Assembly (NCBI RefSeq): GCF_017349355.1
Contig: NZ_JAFMPM010000006.1
Location: forward strand, 930,001 to 994,000
DNA from: Thiothrix fructosivorans
Lineage (GTDB): Bacteria; Pseudomonadota; Gammaproteobacteria; Thiotrichales; Thiotrichaceae
Length of the DNA: 64,000 nt
Direction: 5' to 3'
The notes beneath the pieces were generated by a model. That model worked only from the letters and a program-made list of their open reading frames with translations, did no database searches and had not been told where the DNA came from. Of this stretch, positions 35,997 to 46,580 are shown piece after piece (the first letter of the stretch is position 1; every line of letters starts with the position of its first letter). The translations under genes were made by a program, and so were the position numbers.

Positions 35997-37967
35997 ATGA
36001 GCCGATTGTTATTGACCCTGACGTGTTGTATGTTATCCAGCACTCCGCCCGCCCTAGCGGCGTTGCCGGACAACGCATTGGTGCAGCGCCAACTGTTCCA
36101 GCAAACGTATAGCGACTTACAAGCCGGAAATACCAGTGGATTCGCCGCGTTGCCTGCCGATATGCAACGCTACCCCTTGTACCCGTGGTTAGAATACACC
36201 TACCTCAAGCAAACCTTCGAGACTGTGCCAGACGCGCAAGTGCTGGACTTTGTATGGCGTAATCCCTATTCCCTATTTGCCGATGATCTTTACGGCAAAC
36301 TCGCCCAACGTTTCGCTCAGAAACAAGACTGGCAAAACCTGCTCACCCATATTCCCGCTGATATTGAAGACACCGATACGCAATGTTACCGCACTCAAGC
36401 GCTGGCGGCAGTTGGTCAAAAACCAGCGGCGTTAGCGCTCGGCAAACAAGCTTGGCTGGGCATTACCAAAGGTATTTCCGCAGCGTGTGTGCCGGTCACG
36501 GATTTATTGCGCCGCCATGTGCAATTGGCTACCACGGATTATTGGGAACGCATTCGTGTCGCCCTCGATAAAAACCAAACCACACTCGCGACACAACTTG
36601 CCGCTGATTTGCCGCCAGACGCACAGGTTGCAGTGAATTTGTGGATACAAATTCGCAATAGCCCCGCTGATGCCTTGCCTCTGGCTATCCAGCAAGCCGA
36701 TACCGCGTATTTACGCGATGCGATTGGCTACGGGCTGGAACGCCTTGCCAAAAAAGAACCGCAAGCTGCCGAAACGCTGTGGTTAGCGGCACGGCAACGC
36801 CTCAAATTTACCCCCGCCGAAAGTGCCAAGGTTGAAAGTGCACTGGGGATGCAGCAAGCCCTGCGTCATGAAGCCGTGGCTGTGCCGCGTCTTGCCGCGA
36901 TTCCTGCCGACTTGCGCACCCAAGACGGCAATCTGTGGCTAGCCCGCGCCGCCGCGCGGGCGGGTGATTGGGAGAGCGTGTTAAACGCAACCCAGCAACT
37001 CAAATTCGACAATGAACGTGATGCGGCGGGCTGGCATTACTGGCAAGCGCGAGCATTAGAACAAACCGGCGAAAAACGTGCTGCCAAGAAGTTGTACGCC
37101 AAGATTGCTACACAGCCTACGTTTTACGGTTTCCTCGCCGCCGATCATCTTGGGCAGAGCTACGACAGCCTCAATACTAAACCGCAGGATCGCAGCCAAC
37201 GGGTCGGTGGCTTGCAGAAAATTGCAGCAGTGCAACGTGCTTTCGAGTGGTTTGCGCTCGGCAACCGTGAGCAAGGGCGCAAGGAGTGGTTTCGTGCCCT
37301 CAAGCCAATGGATAAAGCGGGCATTTTAGCAATGGCAGAGTTGGCGACGCGTGCCAATGACGCGAATCTGGCGATTTGGACGGTGGCGCGTGCCAAAGAA
37401 TGGGATGAGGTCGATTTACGTTTTCCGCTGGTTCACACCGATTTGGCGGTGGAGCAGGGGCGCAATCAAGGTATTCAAGCGGCGTGGATTATGGGGGTGA
37501 TGCGCCGTGAAAGTGCGTTTGATGTGAATGTCGAATCTGGTGCCAAAGCACTCGGTTTGATGCAATTGATTCCACCGACCGCCCGCGCCGTGGGCAGTAA
37601 GTTGGGGCTGAATATCAATGGGCGCGAGGACATTTTGCGCCCCGCGACCAATGTGCAATTGGGTAGCGCGTACTTGCGTGAGATGCTGGCAAAATTTTCC
37701 GGCAATTATGTGCAAGCCACGGCGGCGTACAATGCTGGGCCGGGGCGTCCGCCGCAGTGGGCACCGGATAAGCTGATCAATGCCGATCAGTGGGTGGAAA
37801 GTATTCCGTTTACTGAAACCCGTGATTACGTGCAGGCGGTCATGGCTTACACCACGATTTACGACTATAAACTGACCCAAGGCAAAGGCAGCCGCCTGTC
37901 TGAACGTTTACTACCGATTGCGCCTAAACCGCCTGCACCGGTCGCTGCACCTGTGGTGGCGCAATAG
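35997..37967 (+). CDS. slt: Soluble lytic murein transglycosylase (Slt70 type)
   Basis: This 656-residue periplasmic enzyme cleaves peptidoglycan with formation of 1,6-anhydro ends. It has a signal peptide (about residues 1-21, ending ALA), a long alpha-helical superhelical U/L region of about 450 residues (typical of Slt70), and a C-terminal SLT domain. The domain holds the catalytic Glu505 in MRRESAFDVNVESGAKALGL, followed by MQLIPPTARAVG and AAYNAGPGRPPQW. The C terminus is Pro/Ala-rich. It converges on the Lcl-domain gene with 3 bases between stops, in a small inverted repeat. Confidence 0.95.
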   Translation: MSRLLLTLTCCMLSSTPPALAALPDNALVQRQLFQQTYSDLQAGNTSGFAALPADMQRYPLYPWLEYTYLKQTFETVPDAQVLDFVWRNPYSLFADDLYGKLAQRFAQKQDWQNLLTHIPADIEDTDTQCYRTQALAAVGQKPAALALGKQAWLGITKGISAACVPVTDLLRRHVQLATTDYWERIRVALDKNQTTLATQLAADLPPDAQVAVNLWIQIRNSPADALPLAIQQADTAYLRDAIGYGLERLAKKEPQAAETLWLAARQRLKFTPAESAKVESALGMQQALRHEAVAVPRLAAIPADLRTQDGNLWLARAAARAGDWESVLNATQQLKFDNERDAAGWHYWQARALEQTGEKRAAKKLYAKIATQPTFYGFLAADHLGQSYDSLNTKPQDRSQRVGGLQKIAAVQRAFEWFALGNREQGRKEWFRALKPMDKAGILAMAELATRANDANLAIWTVARAKEWDEVDLRFPLVHTDLAVEQGRNQGIQAAWIMGVMRRESAFDVNVESGAKALGLMQLIPPTARAVGSKLGLNINGREDILRPATNVQLGSAYLREMLAKFSGNYVQATAAYNAGPGRPPQWAPDKLINADQWVESIPFTETRDYVQAVMAYTTIYDYKLTQGKGSRLSERLLPIAPKPPAPVAAPVVAQ

Positions 37968-37970
37968 TGC

Positions 37971-38654
37971 TTAGTTGCTGACTAAGCGCGTGTAGCAAAT
38001 CCAGTTAGCATTCGGGTAAGCGGTCAAGCCATCGGGGACTTCACCGGAATAGCGTAATGCAAAGATTAGGCTACCGCCCAGATTGCCGTCATACACAGGT
38101 AAGCTGAAATCCACGCCTTGGTAATTTTCCTCGTGGCGATTCCCGTATTCGTCCATTTTCATGTTTTCGGTGCAATACGAGCCTAAACCGGGGTGGTTAG
38201 CGGTTTCGGGGAAATAGCCCGTATCAATATGCGGTGGTGCGCCATTGAATTGTGCCAAGCCCAACAGATCACCGGGCAAGGGCAAATGCCAGTTATTGCG
38301 TCCGCACAAGCTGGTGCTATTCAAGGCATTCACGTAGGAATACGCGTCGCAACTTTCCAATGATCCGCACAGTTGATTGCCGTTGTAATCCACGGTGGAG
38401 GCGTAGCCAGCGGAATTGTGAAAATGGCGATAGCGCCAATCCTTGTCTTGTAGACCATTGTCATCGGTTTTTTCTTCCCAGAGTGCGCCGGTTTGGTTGT
38501 CTTTGACGCATGACCACGCGCCGGCACCGTCGGGAAGTTCATTGCCTTGGGCATCGACTTTGCTGTAGCGTGCGCCTGCTTCAGCGGGTAGGGTGATAAG
38601 CGTGGTGGCGCATAAGGTAAGCGTTGCGAGTACGGTTTTTGTTAACTTCAACAT
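37971..38654 (-). CDS. Exported Lcl-domain (DUF1566) protein
   Basis: The 227-residue protein has a signal peptide (about residues 1-27, ending AEA). It contains the pattern of Lcl C-terminal/DUF1566 proteins: DNQTGALWEEKTDD early, CGRNNWHLPLPGDLLGLAQF in the middle, and FALRYSGEVPDGLTAYPNANWICYTRLV at the end. Several cysteines suggest disulfides. These domains occur in surface-exposed or secreted proteins; the specific function is unknown. It lies divergent from gspK, so it could be a type II secretion client, but that is only a guess. Confidence 0.82.
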   Translation of the reverse strand: MLKLTKTVLATLTLCATTLITLPAEAGARYSKVDAQGNELPDGAGAWSCVKDNQTGALWEEKTDDNGLQDKDWRYRHFHNSAGYASTVDYNGNQLCGSLESCDAYSYVNALNSTSLCGRNNWHLPLPGDLLGLAQFNGAPPHIDTGYFPETANHPGLGSYCTENMKMDEYGNRHEENYQGVDFSLPVYDGNLGGSLIFALRYSGEVPDGLTAYPNANWICYTRLVSN

Positions 38655-38738
38655 GAACTAATCCTTGTCGTTTGGGGAAGTGGATGGAATGCGTCATGGA
38701 GTATAGGTCGCCTTCCTCTTTTATGTCAGAATTGCCGA

Positions 38739-39803
38739 ATGCAATTCAATCACCCTTTAGCTACATCGTCTTCACCGCGTCAGCAACGCGGTATTGCTAT
38801 CCTGTCCGTGTTGGTCATTGCGGTGCTGGTAGTGACGCTTGCCGCTGTCATTTTTGCGCGGCAAAGTCGGGCGGTGCGCCAGACCGATAATTTCCAATCA
38901 CTGGAACGTTCTTGGCAATACGTGCTGATGATGGAGCAATACGCGGGCTTACAACTGCAATTGGATGCAAAGGATAATAAATACGACGCGCTCACCGACC
39001 GCTGGGCGCAAACGTTACCAGAACAGACGCTCACCGAAGAAAGCGGTGCAGTCGTGCGTTTCAGCGGTAAGTTGGAAGACATGCAGGGGCGTTTCAACCT
39101 CAATAATCTGGTCAGTCAGGAAGGTGAACAACGCGGTAAACTCGATGGGGCAGCGTTGGGTTTGTTGAAACCGTTTGTGACGGATGCGGGCTTGCCTGCT
39201 GGTTTTACCGACGCTATTGCCGATTGGCTTGACAGTAATCAGCAGCCGGAAGGGATTGATGGTGCAGAACGTGATTATTATTTATCGGGTGCAATTCCGT
39301 ATTTGGCTGCCGATATGCCACTGGTTGATCCCAGTGAGTTGCGCTTGATACGCTTGGAAATGCCTGACCCCAACGACAAGAACACGGCATTGAATCAATT
39401 GCTCACCACCGTCACGGCATTACCGTTCAAAAAAACCACGATTAACCCGAATACGGCGAGCAAGGAAGTGCTAAAAGCACTACGCTTGGCAGATAATCAG
39501 ATCACGCAAATTCTGGATAAACGCAAGCTCAAACAGGTTTATAAAAGCAAAGCAGAATTCCAACAAGACATGGCGTTTGTTGTCGGAAAAGACGATGTAT
39601 TAATCAATAGTTTCGACGTAACTAGCCAATATTTCCGTCTGACGGGTGAGGTGCGTATTAACCATGCACGGGTTTTCGTCAACAGTTTGTTATTGCGTGA
39701 CGCAAAGGGGGCAGTTCGTGTCATAATGCGCCAATTCGACCGGGTTAACGAACAACCAATAACGACTAACGATGCTAGTAATACGCCTGCAAACACCGAA
39801 TGA
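38739..39803 (+). CDS. gspK: Type II secretion minor pseudopilin GspK
   Basis: GspK is the largest minor pseudopilin and caps the pseudopilus tip with GspI and GspJ. The 354-residue protein has a prepilin leader cleaved in QQRG-IAILSVLVIAVLVV, followed by the hydrophobic helix. It lacks Glu at position 5, as is normal for GspK. Other family segments are DMQGRFNLNNLV and DSNQQPEG, and helix-hairpin-helix-like TINPNTASKEVLKAL near residue 230. It is the first gene of gspKLMN; gspC-J are not in the window. No strong ribosome site was seen before the ATG. Confidence 0.93.
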   Translation: MQFNHPLATSSSPRQQRGIAILSVLVIAVLVVTLAAVIFARQSRAVRQTDNFQSLERSWQYVLMMEQYAGLQLQLDAKDNKYDALTDRWAQTLPEQTLTEESGAVVRFSGKLEDMQGRFNLNNLVSQEGEQRGKLDGAALGLLKPFVTDAGLPAGFTDAIADWLDSNQQPEGIDGAERDYYLSGAIPYLAADMPLVDPSELRLIRLEMPDPNDKNTALNQLLTTVTALPFKKTTINPNTASKEVLKALRLADNQITQILDKRKLKQVYKSKAEFQQDMAFVVGKDDVLINSFDVTSQYFRLTGEVRINHARVFVNSLLLRDAKGAVRVIMRQFDRVNEQPITTNDASNTPANTE

Positions 39804-40968
39804 TCCTGATCCCGCTTGGGCAGTGCTCTCCAACAAACCTGCTGATTGGCAGCACGGGACATGGGATAAATTATTGCCCGCTACCCGTGGGCAAGATGTT
39901 GTCTTGCTGATTCCTAGCCGCGACGTTTTGTTGACCCAAACCAGCGTCAATACCCGTAACCAACGTCAATTGCAGCAAGCCGTACCGTTTGCGCTGGAAG
40001 ACAGCATTGCGGATGATCTCGATCATCAGCATATCGTCTGGCAAACCCGTGCCGATTCCACCCAAGTCGACGTGGCGATTATTCGCCGTGATCGCTTGCG
40101 CGAATGGGTGAGTGCCTTGCAAGCGCAGCAAATCCGCGTGAGCAACGTGTTACCCGATGTGTTCGCGTTGCCGTGGGAGGCGGACAGCCTTACCTTGTGG
40201 CAGCAAAACGATACGATTTGGGTACGCACCGGCGAATTGTCTGGCTATTCCAGCACCCCAGCCGCCTTGCCCTTGTTGCTCGACAGTTTGACCAGTGGGC
40301 AAACCGCGCCAGTACGCCTGCGCTTGTATAGTGATCAGATGGCGTTTTGGTCAGCCGATACGCGTTTCAGTATTACCCCCGAAACCCAAGCCGAACAATT
40401 GTACCCCAGCAGTTTGCAAGCCCCGCTCAAGCTCAATTTGCTGAATGGTTTGCAAGCCGAAAACAACGCACAATTTCGTCAACAGTTACAACGCTGGCGC
40501 GTGGCAGCGGGTTTGGCGCTGGCTTCGGTGGCGGTGGCGGTCGGTATTTACGGCGTGGAAAGTTACCGCTTGCAACAACAACTCGACGCGGTGGATGCGC
40601 AAAATCTGCAATTGTTCAGCGAATTATTTCCCGGTGTGAGCGATGTTGACCCACGCGGTTTGAAAAGTCGCCTGACGTCAGAACTGGCACGGATACGCGG
40701 TAAAAGTGGTGATGCCGCGAATGCCAGCCATTTGCCGCAACTCGCTGCTGTTGCCGAGGCGATGCAAGCCGCTGGCGGCGGTTTGAAAGTGGACGAGATT
40801 CGAGCGCAAAACAGCACCTTGACCTTGAGCCTGCAAACCCAAAACCAACAAGCCCTCGAAACCTTGCGTGACACGCTGGAAAAGTCCCTTGGCAAAGCGG
40901 TGGAAATGCAATCCTCGCGCACTGCCGACAGCGTAAAAGCGACCCTAACACTGGGAGGTCAATCATGA
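39772..40968 (+). CDS. gspL: Type II secretion inner-membrane protein GspL
   Basis: GspL links the cytoplasmic ATPase GspE to the inner-membrane platform. The 398-residue protein has an actin-like cytoplasmic domain (starting VIRLQTPNDPD, with DVVLLIPSRDVLLTQTSVNTRNQRQLQQAVPFALE). One transmembrane helix follows (about residues 243-262, AAGLALASVAVAVGIYGV), then a periplasmic ferredoxin-like domain. The start overlaps gspK by 32 bases, a strong coupling. Confidence 0.93.
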   Translation: MLVIRLQTPNDPDPAWAVLSNKPADWQHGTWDKLLPATRGQDVVLLIPSRDVLLTQTSVNTRNQRQLQQAVPFALEDSIADDLDHQHIVWQTRADSTQVDVAIIRRDRLREWVSALQAQQIRVSNVLPDVFALPWEADSLTLWQQNDTIWVRTGELSGYSSTPAALPLLLDSLTSGQTAPVRLRLYSDQMAFWSADTRFSITPETQAEQLYPSSLQAPLKLNLLNGLQAENNAQFRQQLQRWRVAAGLALASVAVAVGIYGVESYRLQQQLDAVDAQNLQLFSELFPGVSDVDPRGLKSRLTSELARIRGKSGDAANASHLPQLAAVAEAMQAAGGGLKVDEIRAQNSTLTLSLQTQNQQALETLRDTLEKSLGKAVEMQSSRTADSVKATLTLGGQS

Positions 40969-41444
40969 AGGCTTGGTGGCAAAACCTAGCTGCATCAGAA
41001 CGCCGCTTGGTAATGATTGGCATGGGCTTGATCGGCTTAACCGTGCTGTGGTTATTCCTGTGGAAACCGCTGGCAGCACACCACGAACTGTTGCAATTGG
41101 ATTTGGCAGACGCGCAAGCTGCGCATACCGAGATGCAAAGCCAACGTGGCGAAGTGCTTGCATTGCGAGGGACATCCCCCGGCGCAGCGCCCGCCAGCAA
41201 TGGCAGTTTGCACACAGCGGTGATTGCTGCTCTCAAGCAATTTCAGTTGGATGGGGCAGGCACAACGTCGGACGAAAAAGACAAGAAAACCGTCAATCTC
41301 AAGCTGGAAGCCAAACCTTTCGATACGTTGGCAAAATTTCTGGCCTTAATGGAAACCCAACAGGCTGCCAATACCACTAGTATGAGCCTGAAACCAGCGG
41401 ATAAACCCGGCACGGTTGACGCACAAATTACACTTCAACGATGA
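40965..41444 (+). CDS. gspM: Type II secretion inner-membrane protein GspM
   Basis: The 159-residue bitopic protein has a short cytoplasmic N terminus (MKAWWQNLAASERR, typical of GspM). One transmembrane helix (about residues 16-35) and a periplasmic domain follow. It pairs with GspL in the inner-membrane platform. ATGA overlaps with gspL upstream and gspN downstream show translational coupling. Confidence 0.92.
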   Translation: MKAWWQNLAASERRLVMIGMGLIGLTVLWLFLWKPLAAHHELLQLDLADAQAAHTEMQSQRGEVLALRGTSPGAAPASNGSLHTAVIAALKQFQLDGAGTTSDEKDKKTVNLKLEAKPFDTLAKFLALMETQQAANTTSMSLKPADKPGTVDAQITLQR

Positions 41445-42202
41445 AAAAACGCACCCTAATCCTCGCAGGCACAGCCAGTTTCCTGCTGGCTTCCTTGACG
41501 CAATTACCTGCTCGTTTGCTCGTGTCACAATTACCCGCTGACTTGCCAGTGCAGTTGCAAGGGGTGAACGGCACGTTATGGTCGGGCGGGGTGGCGACCC
41601 TCAGCGCTCAAGGGATGCAAATCCACAACCTGCATTGGGATGTACAGGCAAGTGCTTTGCTGTCGGGGCAACTCGCTGTCGATCTGCGCGGTAACTTTGC
41701 ACAAGGTGGGCAGTTTGATGGGATTTGCAGTATCAATCTGAGCCAGACCTTGCACTGTGCACCGCTAAATCTCAGCGACTTTCCGGCGAAGGCGCTTGCG
41801 CCGTATTTGCAACGCTTGATGATTCCACCGTTGAGCGGCACATTCCTCGCCAATTTCAGTGAGGTGACATGGGATCAAGTGGCTTTTCCACAATTGAGTG
41901 GGCAGGGGGAATGGCGCGAAGCAGGCGTGCAAATGTTGCCGCAACGTTATGGTACTTATACAGCCAGTGTCAGTGAAGGGAATGGCGTGCAGCAAGTTAC
42001 GCTTGCTTCTGCACCTGATGCGGCTTTTACATTGGATGGTACAGTAACCTTGCAAGCCAACGGTCAGTACGAATCGGCATTGAACTTGAAGCCAAGCAGC
42101 GGTGTTGACGAGGGTACTAAGCAATTTTTGAGTAATTTTATTGTACCACCCCAATCAGATGGTACGTTCCAAATCCGTGAACAGGGGCAGTTGCCCAAAT
42201 AA
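41441..42202 (+). CDS. gspN: Type II secretion protein GspN
   Basis: The 253-residue protein has an N-terminal signal anchor (about residues 4-22) and a beta-rich periplasmic body. Segments such as LPVQLQGVNGTLWSGGVATL and the C-terminal LSNFIVPPQSDGTFQIREQGQLPK are characteristic of GspN. GspN is found in only some type II systems and is not always essential. It is last in gspKLMN. The hairpin at 42208-42227 after it carries no T-run in this direction. Confidence 0.9.
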   Translation: MKKRTLILAGTASFLLASLTQLPARLLVSQLPADLPVQLQGVNGTLWSGGVATLSAQGMQIHNLHWDVQASALLSGQLAVDLRGNFAQGGQFDGICSINLSQTLHCAPLNLSDFPAKALAPYLQRLMIPPLSGTFLANFSEVTWDQVAFPQLSGQGEWREAGVQMLPQRYGTYTASVSEGNGVQQVTLASAPDAAFTLDGTVTLQANGQYESALNLKPSSGVDEGTKQFLSNFIVPPQSDGTFQIREQGQLPK

Positions 42203-42227
42203 AAAAAGCGGGAGTGTTAGCTCCCGC
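42200..42227 (-). terminator. Rho-independent terminator of the amtB transcript
   Basis: Read on the minus strand, GCGGGAG pairs with CTCCCGC around a 6-base loop and is followed by TTTTTTTATTT. It ends 40 bases after the amtB stop. In the plus direction there is no T-run, so it is at best a weak stop for gspN. Confidence 0.92.
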
Positions 42228-42266
42228 CTCAAATCGACTCGAAGAAAATACGTTTATATTATTGTG

Positions 42267-43643
42267 TTAGGAATAAGCACGTTCGCCATGAGAGACAGTA
42301 TCCAAGCCTTCACGCTCTTCATCCTGAGAAACACGCAGACCCATGGTCATTTTCAGCAAGGTGAACAGTACGAAGCTGATGACACCCGACCAAATCACGA
42401 CCGTACCCACACCTTGCATCTGTACCCAGATTTGGTGCGCCATATCGAATTCAGTAGCAACTGCACCCGTGGCGTAGTCAAAAATCCCTGAACCACCCAG
42501 TGCAGGGTTAACCACAATGCCCGTACCGATTGCACCAATGATACCGCCGATACCGTGAACCCCGAAGACGTCGAGTGAATCGTCGTAACCCAGCATGTGT
42601 TTCAAGCCTGTTACGCCCCACAAGCACGCTGCACCTGTTACCAGACCCAGCATGATTGCACCCATCGGGCCTGCAAAACCTGCTGCTGGAGTCACCGCAA
42701 CCAGACCAGACACTGCACCAGATACCGCACCCAGTAAGGATGGCTTGCCGCGCAATACCCATTCAGCGAACATCCACGATAGTGCCGCCGCCGCTGTTGC
42801 TACGATGGTGTTCACCATTGCCAATACCGCTGTGCCAGTCGCTTCCAAGTTAGAACCTGCGTTGAAACCGAACCAGCCTACCCACAGCAATGAACCGCCG
42901 ATCATGGTCATGACCAAGTTGTGCGGTGGCATGGGGTCACGACCGTAACCTACACGTTTGCCGACGACGATTGCGCCTACCAGTGCTGCCATTGCCGCGT
43001 TGATGTGGACGACTGTACCACCCGCAAAGTCCAGAGCGCCTTTCGCAAACAAGAAGCCAGCCGGAGCGTCATACGCTGAAGGACCGCCCCAGAACCACAC
43101 CATGTGTGCCATGGGCAGGTAAGAGAACGTGAACCACAGTACTGAGAACACTAACAAAGCAGAGAATTTAATGCGTTCTGCAAAACCACCCACGATCAGG
43201 GCAACGGTGATCGCCGCGAAGGTCAACTGGAATACCATGAACATCATTTCATGAATAACCACGCCTTTGCTGAAGGTTTCGACTGTTACCGCCGTATCCA
43301 CACCTTTGAGGAACATTTTGCTCAAACCACCGACGAAGCTATTCAAGCCGCCGCCATCGGTAAACGCCATGCTGTAGCCGTAGACGACCCACAAAATGGA
43401 AATCACGCAGAAAATCGTGAACACTTGCGCCAAAACGGACAGCATGTTTTTTGCGCGAACCAAGCCACCGTAAAACAGTGCCAAGCCCGGAATAATCATT
43501 AAGATAACCAGCAAAGTGGAGACCATCATCCACGCGGTATCGCCTTTCTCAGGCACAGGTACGGCTGCTGCATCGTCAGCCAGTGCTATGCCGGAAAAGC
43601 CCAGCAACGCTGTTAATATCATCAAACCAAGACGGATATTCAT
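42267..43643 (-). CDS. amtB: Ammonium transporter AmtB
   Basis: AmtB conducts ammonium through the inner membrane and is gated by the PII protein GlnK. The 458-residue protein has a signal-like first helix (ending ALA) and about eleven transmembrane helices. The family signature is YGGLVRAKNMLSV. The twin pore histidines appear in GGTVVHINAAMAALVGA and GVHGIGGIIGAIGTG. It lies 16 bases downstream of glnK, so the two are co-transcribed. A clear terminator ends the transcript. Confidence 0.97.
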   Translation of the reverse strand: MNIRLGLMILTALLGFSGIALADDAAAVPVPEKGDTAWMMVSTLLVILMIIPGLALFYGGLVRAKNMLSVLAQVFTIFCVISILWVVYGYSMAFTDGGGLNSFVGGLSKMFLKGVDTAVTVETFSKGVVIHEMMFMVFQLTFAAITVALIVGGFAERIKFSALLVFSVLWFTFSYLPMAHMVWFWGGPSAYDAPAGFLFAKGALDFAGGTVVHINAAMAALVGAIVVGKRVGYGRDPMPPHNLVMTMIGGSLLWVGWFGFNAGSNLEATGTAVLAMVNTIVATAAAALSWMFAEWVLRGKPSLLGAVSGAVSGLVAVTPAAGFAGPMGAIMLGLVTGAACLWGVTGLKHMLGYDDSLDVFGVHGIGGIIGAIGTGIVVNPALGGSGIFDYATGAVATEFDMAHQIWVQMQGVGTVVIWSGVISFVLFTLLKMTMGLRVSQDEEREGLDTVSHGERAYS

Positions 43644-43659
43644 CTAAAACCCCCTTCCC

Positions 43660-44746
<1,087 letters not shown>

Positions 44747-44793
44747 CACATAATCTCCACGAAAATAAATTTTTTGTTTAACGCCAGACATAT

Positions 44794-44809
44794 TGCAATT
44801 GACGTGCCA
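44794..44809 (-). promoter_or_regulatory. Sigma-54 (-24/-12) promoter of the porin-glnK-amtB unit
   Basis: On the minus strand TGGCACGTCAATTGCA matches the sigma-54 consensus TGGCACG-N4-TTGCA exactly, with the GG and GC elements at correct spacing. It lies 47 bases before the porin start codon. Confidence 0.92.
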
Positions 44810-44904
44810 ACTACCAATAAGGGGCTTAATCGGGAGACAAATACAGGAGGTGTTGCAAAAACAAGCAATTCACACCGCTTATCGAAGCGTGGGTGTGCTT
44901 AAAA

Positions 44905-44919
44905 GCACTATAAAAGTGC
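44905..44919. promoter_or_regulatory. NtrC-like enhancer site upstream of the sigma-54 promoter
   Basis: GCACT-ATAAA-AGTGC is a perfect dyad with the geometry of the NtrC site (GCAC(C/T)-N5-(A/G)GTGC). It lies about 100 bases upstream of the -24 element. A partial second copy (GCACTAATTCCACGA, from 44937) lies 32 bases further, the spacing of the paired sites at E. coli glnA. NtrC itself is not encoded in the window. Confidence 0.7.
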
Positions 44920-44974
44920 ATTAGCCTGCTCTGATGCACTAATTCCACGATAAGGGTTTATCGTGCATAGAATT

Positions 44975-44983
44975 TGCTACAAT
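44975..44983 (+). promoter_or_regulatory. Candidate extended -10 element of ubiK
   Basis: TGCTACAAT forms an extended -10 box (TGnTACAAT) about 33 bases before the ubiK ATG. No good -35 box precedes it. Confidence 0.4.
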
Positions 44984-45015
44984 TCGGGGCATTCACTCAG
45001 TTTAAGGAACACATC

Positions 45016-45279
45016 ATGCAAAGCTTTGGCAACCTCGACGATCTGGCAAAGAAACTCTCAGCACTGCTACCCGAACCCGTGCGTCACATGCAGGAAGATG
45101 TTGAAAAGAATATGCGCGGCCTGCTCGAAGGCGGCCTGCAAAAGATGAATCTGGTCACGCGGGAAGAATTTGATATTCAGTCGGCGGTACTGCTGCGTAC
45201 CCGTGAAAAGCTGGAAGCCTTGGAAAAGCGGCTTGCTGAACTCGAAGCCCAGCAAAGCCAAGTGCAAGCGAGCGCGTAA
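45016..45279 (+). CDS. ubiK: Ubiquinone biosynthesis accessory factor UbiK
   Basis: UbiK (YqiC) is a small coiled-coil protein that assists the Ubi complex with UbiJ. The 87-residue product has the expected layout: LDDLAKKLSALLPEPVRHMQEDVEKNMRGLLEGGLQKM, then LVTREEFDIQSAVLLRTREKLEALEKRLAELE as a C-terminal coiled coil. The ATG at 45016 follows TTTAAGGAA. It stands alone, diverging from the porin-glnK-amtB unit and converging on ureG with a 3-base gap. Confidence 0.95.
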   Translation: MQSFGNLDDLAKKLSALLPEPVRHMQEDVEKNMRGLLEGGLQKMNLVTREEFDIQSAVLLRTREKLEALEKRLAELEAQQSQVQASA

Positions 45280-45282
45280 ACC

Positions 45283-45891
45283 TTACGCCCGCAACATCCC
45301 CTTGTGGACGATGAAATCAATGATCGTCTGCAAGCCCAACTTTTCCTTCAAGTTGGTAAACACAAACGGACGTTCGCCCCGCATCCGTTTGCTGTCACTT
45401 TCCATGACTTCCAGCGAAGCCCCCACGTAAGGCGCAAGGTCGATCTTATTAATCACTAGTAAGTCAGAACGGGTAATACCGGGGCCACCTTTGCGCGGAA
45501 TCTTTTCACCTTCTGCCACGTCGATCACATAAATTGTCAGATCGGCGAGTTCGGGGCTAAAGGTTGCCGAGAGATTATCGCCACCGCTTTCGATGAAAAT
45601 CAGATCAAGGTCGGGGAAACGAATTTGCAAATCTTCCACCGCTGCAAGATTCATCGACGCATCTTCGCGGATCGCGGTATGTGGGCAACCGCCGGTTTCC
45701 ACGCCGACAATGCGTTCCACTGGCAGGGCTTCGCTGCGCATCAGAAATTGCGCATCTTCCTGCGTATAAATGTCATTGGTCACAACGGCAATGTCGTAAG
45801 TGTCGCGCATGGCTTTGCACAGCGCATCCAGCAGCGCGGTCTTGCCAGAACCGACTGGGCCGCCGACACCGACTCTCAATGGATTGGACAT
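45283..45891 (-). CDS. ureG: Urease accessory GTPase UreG
   Basis: UreG is a SIMIBI GTPase that powers nickel delivery to urease. The 202-residue protein has P-loop [18 protein letters not shown], then [15 protein letters not shown], the nickel/zinc Cys-Pro-His motif in [33 protein letters not shown] and [11 protein letters not shown]. The ATG at 45889-45891 ([10 protein letters not shown]) follows AGGAAA. It is the last gene of ureEFG, 14 bases after ureF. Confidence 0.97.
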   Translation of the reverse strand: MSNPLRVGVGGPVGSGKTALLDALCKAMRDTYDIAVVTNDIYTQEDAQFLMRSEALPVERIVGVETGGCPHTAIREDASMNLAAVEDLQIRFPDLDLIFIESGGDNLSATFSPELADLTIYVIDVAEGEKIPRKGGPGITRSDLLVINKIDLAPYVGASLEVMESDSKRMRGERPFVFTNLKEKLGLQTIIDFIVHKGMLRA

Positions 45892-45905
45892 GGGGTTTCC
45901 TTTCT

Positions 45906-46580
45906 TCACGATCTAAACAAACGGGTGTATTGGGTTTCGTGGCGACTACTGGCAATGGCTAACGCGGGCGATGCTGCGCCAATGTCGTCATCAGCCACTT
46001 GCAAACCTTGCACCACCACAGAGGGAAGCAGCAAAGTCATTTCATGCAGGATCTTCTGCCCTTGCGTTTGCCCCAGCGGGATGATTTTCACCGCCGACAA
46101 CACCAGATTTTCCAGCCAGCTCCACACATAGCCGTAAGCGGCTTGTTGCAGCGGGATTTGCCAATGCATCGCAGCAAGTGCGAAGGCGGCAGATTGGCTT
46201 TGTGCCAGCAGCGGTTTCCAGCGGGCAGCATTGGGGATTTCCAGCGCAATTAGCAAATCGGTTAACGCCCGCCCTCGATTCTTTTCTTCCAGCAATAACT
46301 CGCTGGTCTCGCGGCTGGCGTTGAGGGTGTAAATCCAGTATTCCAACGCTTCCACATCAGCGCGTTCCACGGCGTGATACAGGCGTTGCAATACCGGAAT
46401 ATCCAGATGCGTCATACCGCTGTGCAACTGGCTTGCCAGCCAGTTTTGCAAATCGGTGGGAGTCGCAATCCAGCCGCATTCCACCGCCCATTCGATCCCC
46501 TGCGAATAGGTAAACGAACCAATCGGCAAGGTCGGGCTAACCAAATGCAGCAGGCGCAGCAGTGCGAGGTCAGTGATCAT
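45906..46580 (-). CDS. ureF: Urease accessory protein UreF
   Basis: UreF acts with UreD and UreG in the urease activation complex. The 224-residue protein starts [32 protein letters not shown], the standard UreF opening, and continues all-helical with [22 protein letters not shown] and [15 protein letters not shown]. The ATG at 46578-46580 lies inside the ureE 3' end (11-base overlap), so initiation is probably coupled. Confidence 0.96.
   Translation of the reverse strand: MITDLALLRLLHLVSPTLPIGSFTYSQGIEWAVECGWIATPTDLQNWLASQLHSGMTHLDIPVLQRLYHAVERADVEALEYWIYTLNASRETSELLLEEKNRGRALTDLLIALEIPNAARWKPLLAQSQSAAFALAAMHWQIPLQQAAYGYVWSWLENLVLSAVKIIPLGQTQGQKILHEMTLLLPSVVVQGLQVADDDIGAASPALAIASSRHETQYTRLFRS

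Noticed and set aside
37969..37987. 7-bp inverted repeat at the slt/Lcl stops (GCTTAGT/ACTAAGC)
   Set aside because: It overlaps coding sequence and has no T-run, so I did not call it a terminator.
42208..42227. Terminator for gspN
   Set aside because: In the plus direction no T-run follows the stem; the T-run lies on the other side, so it serves amtB.
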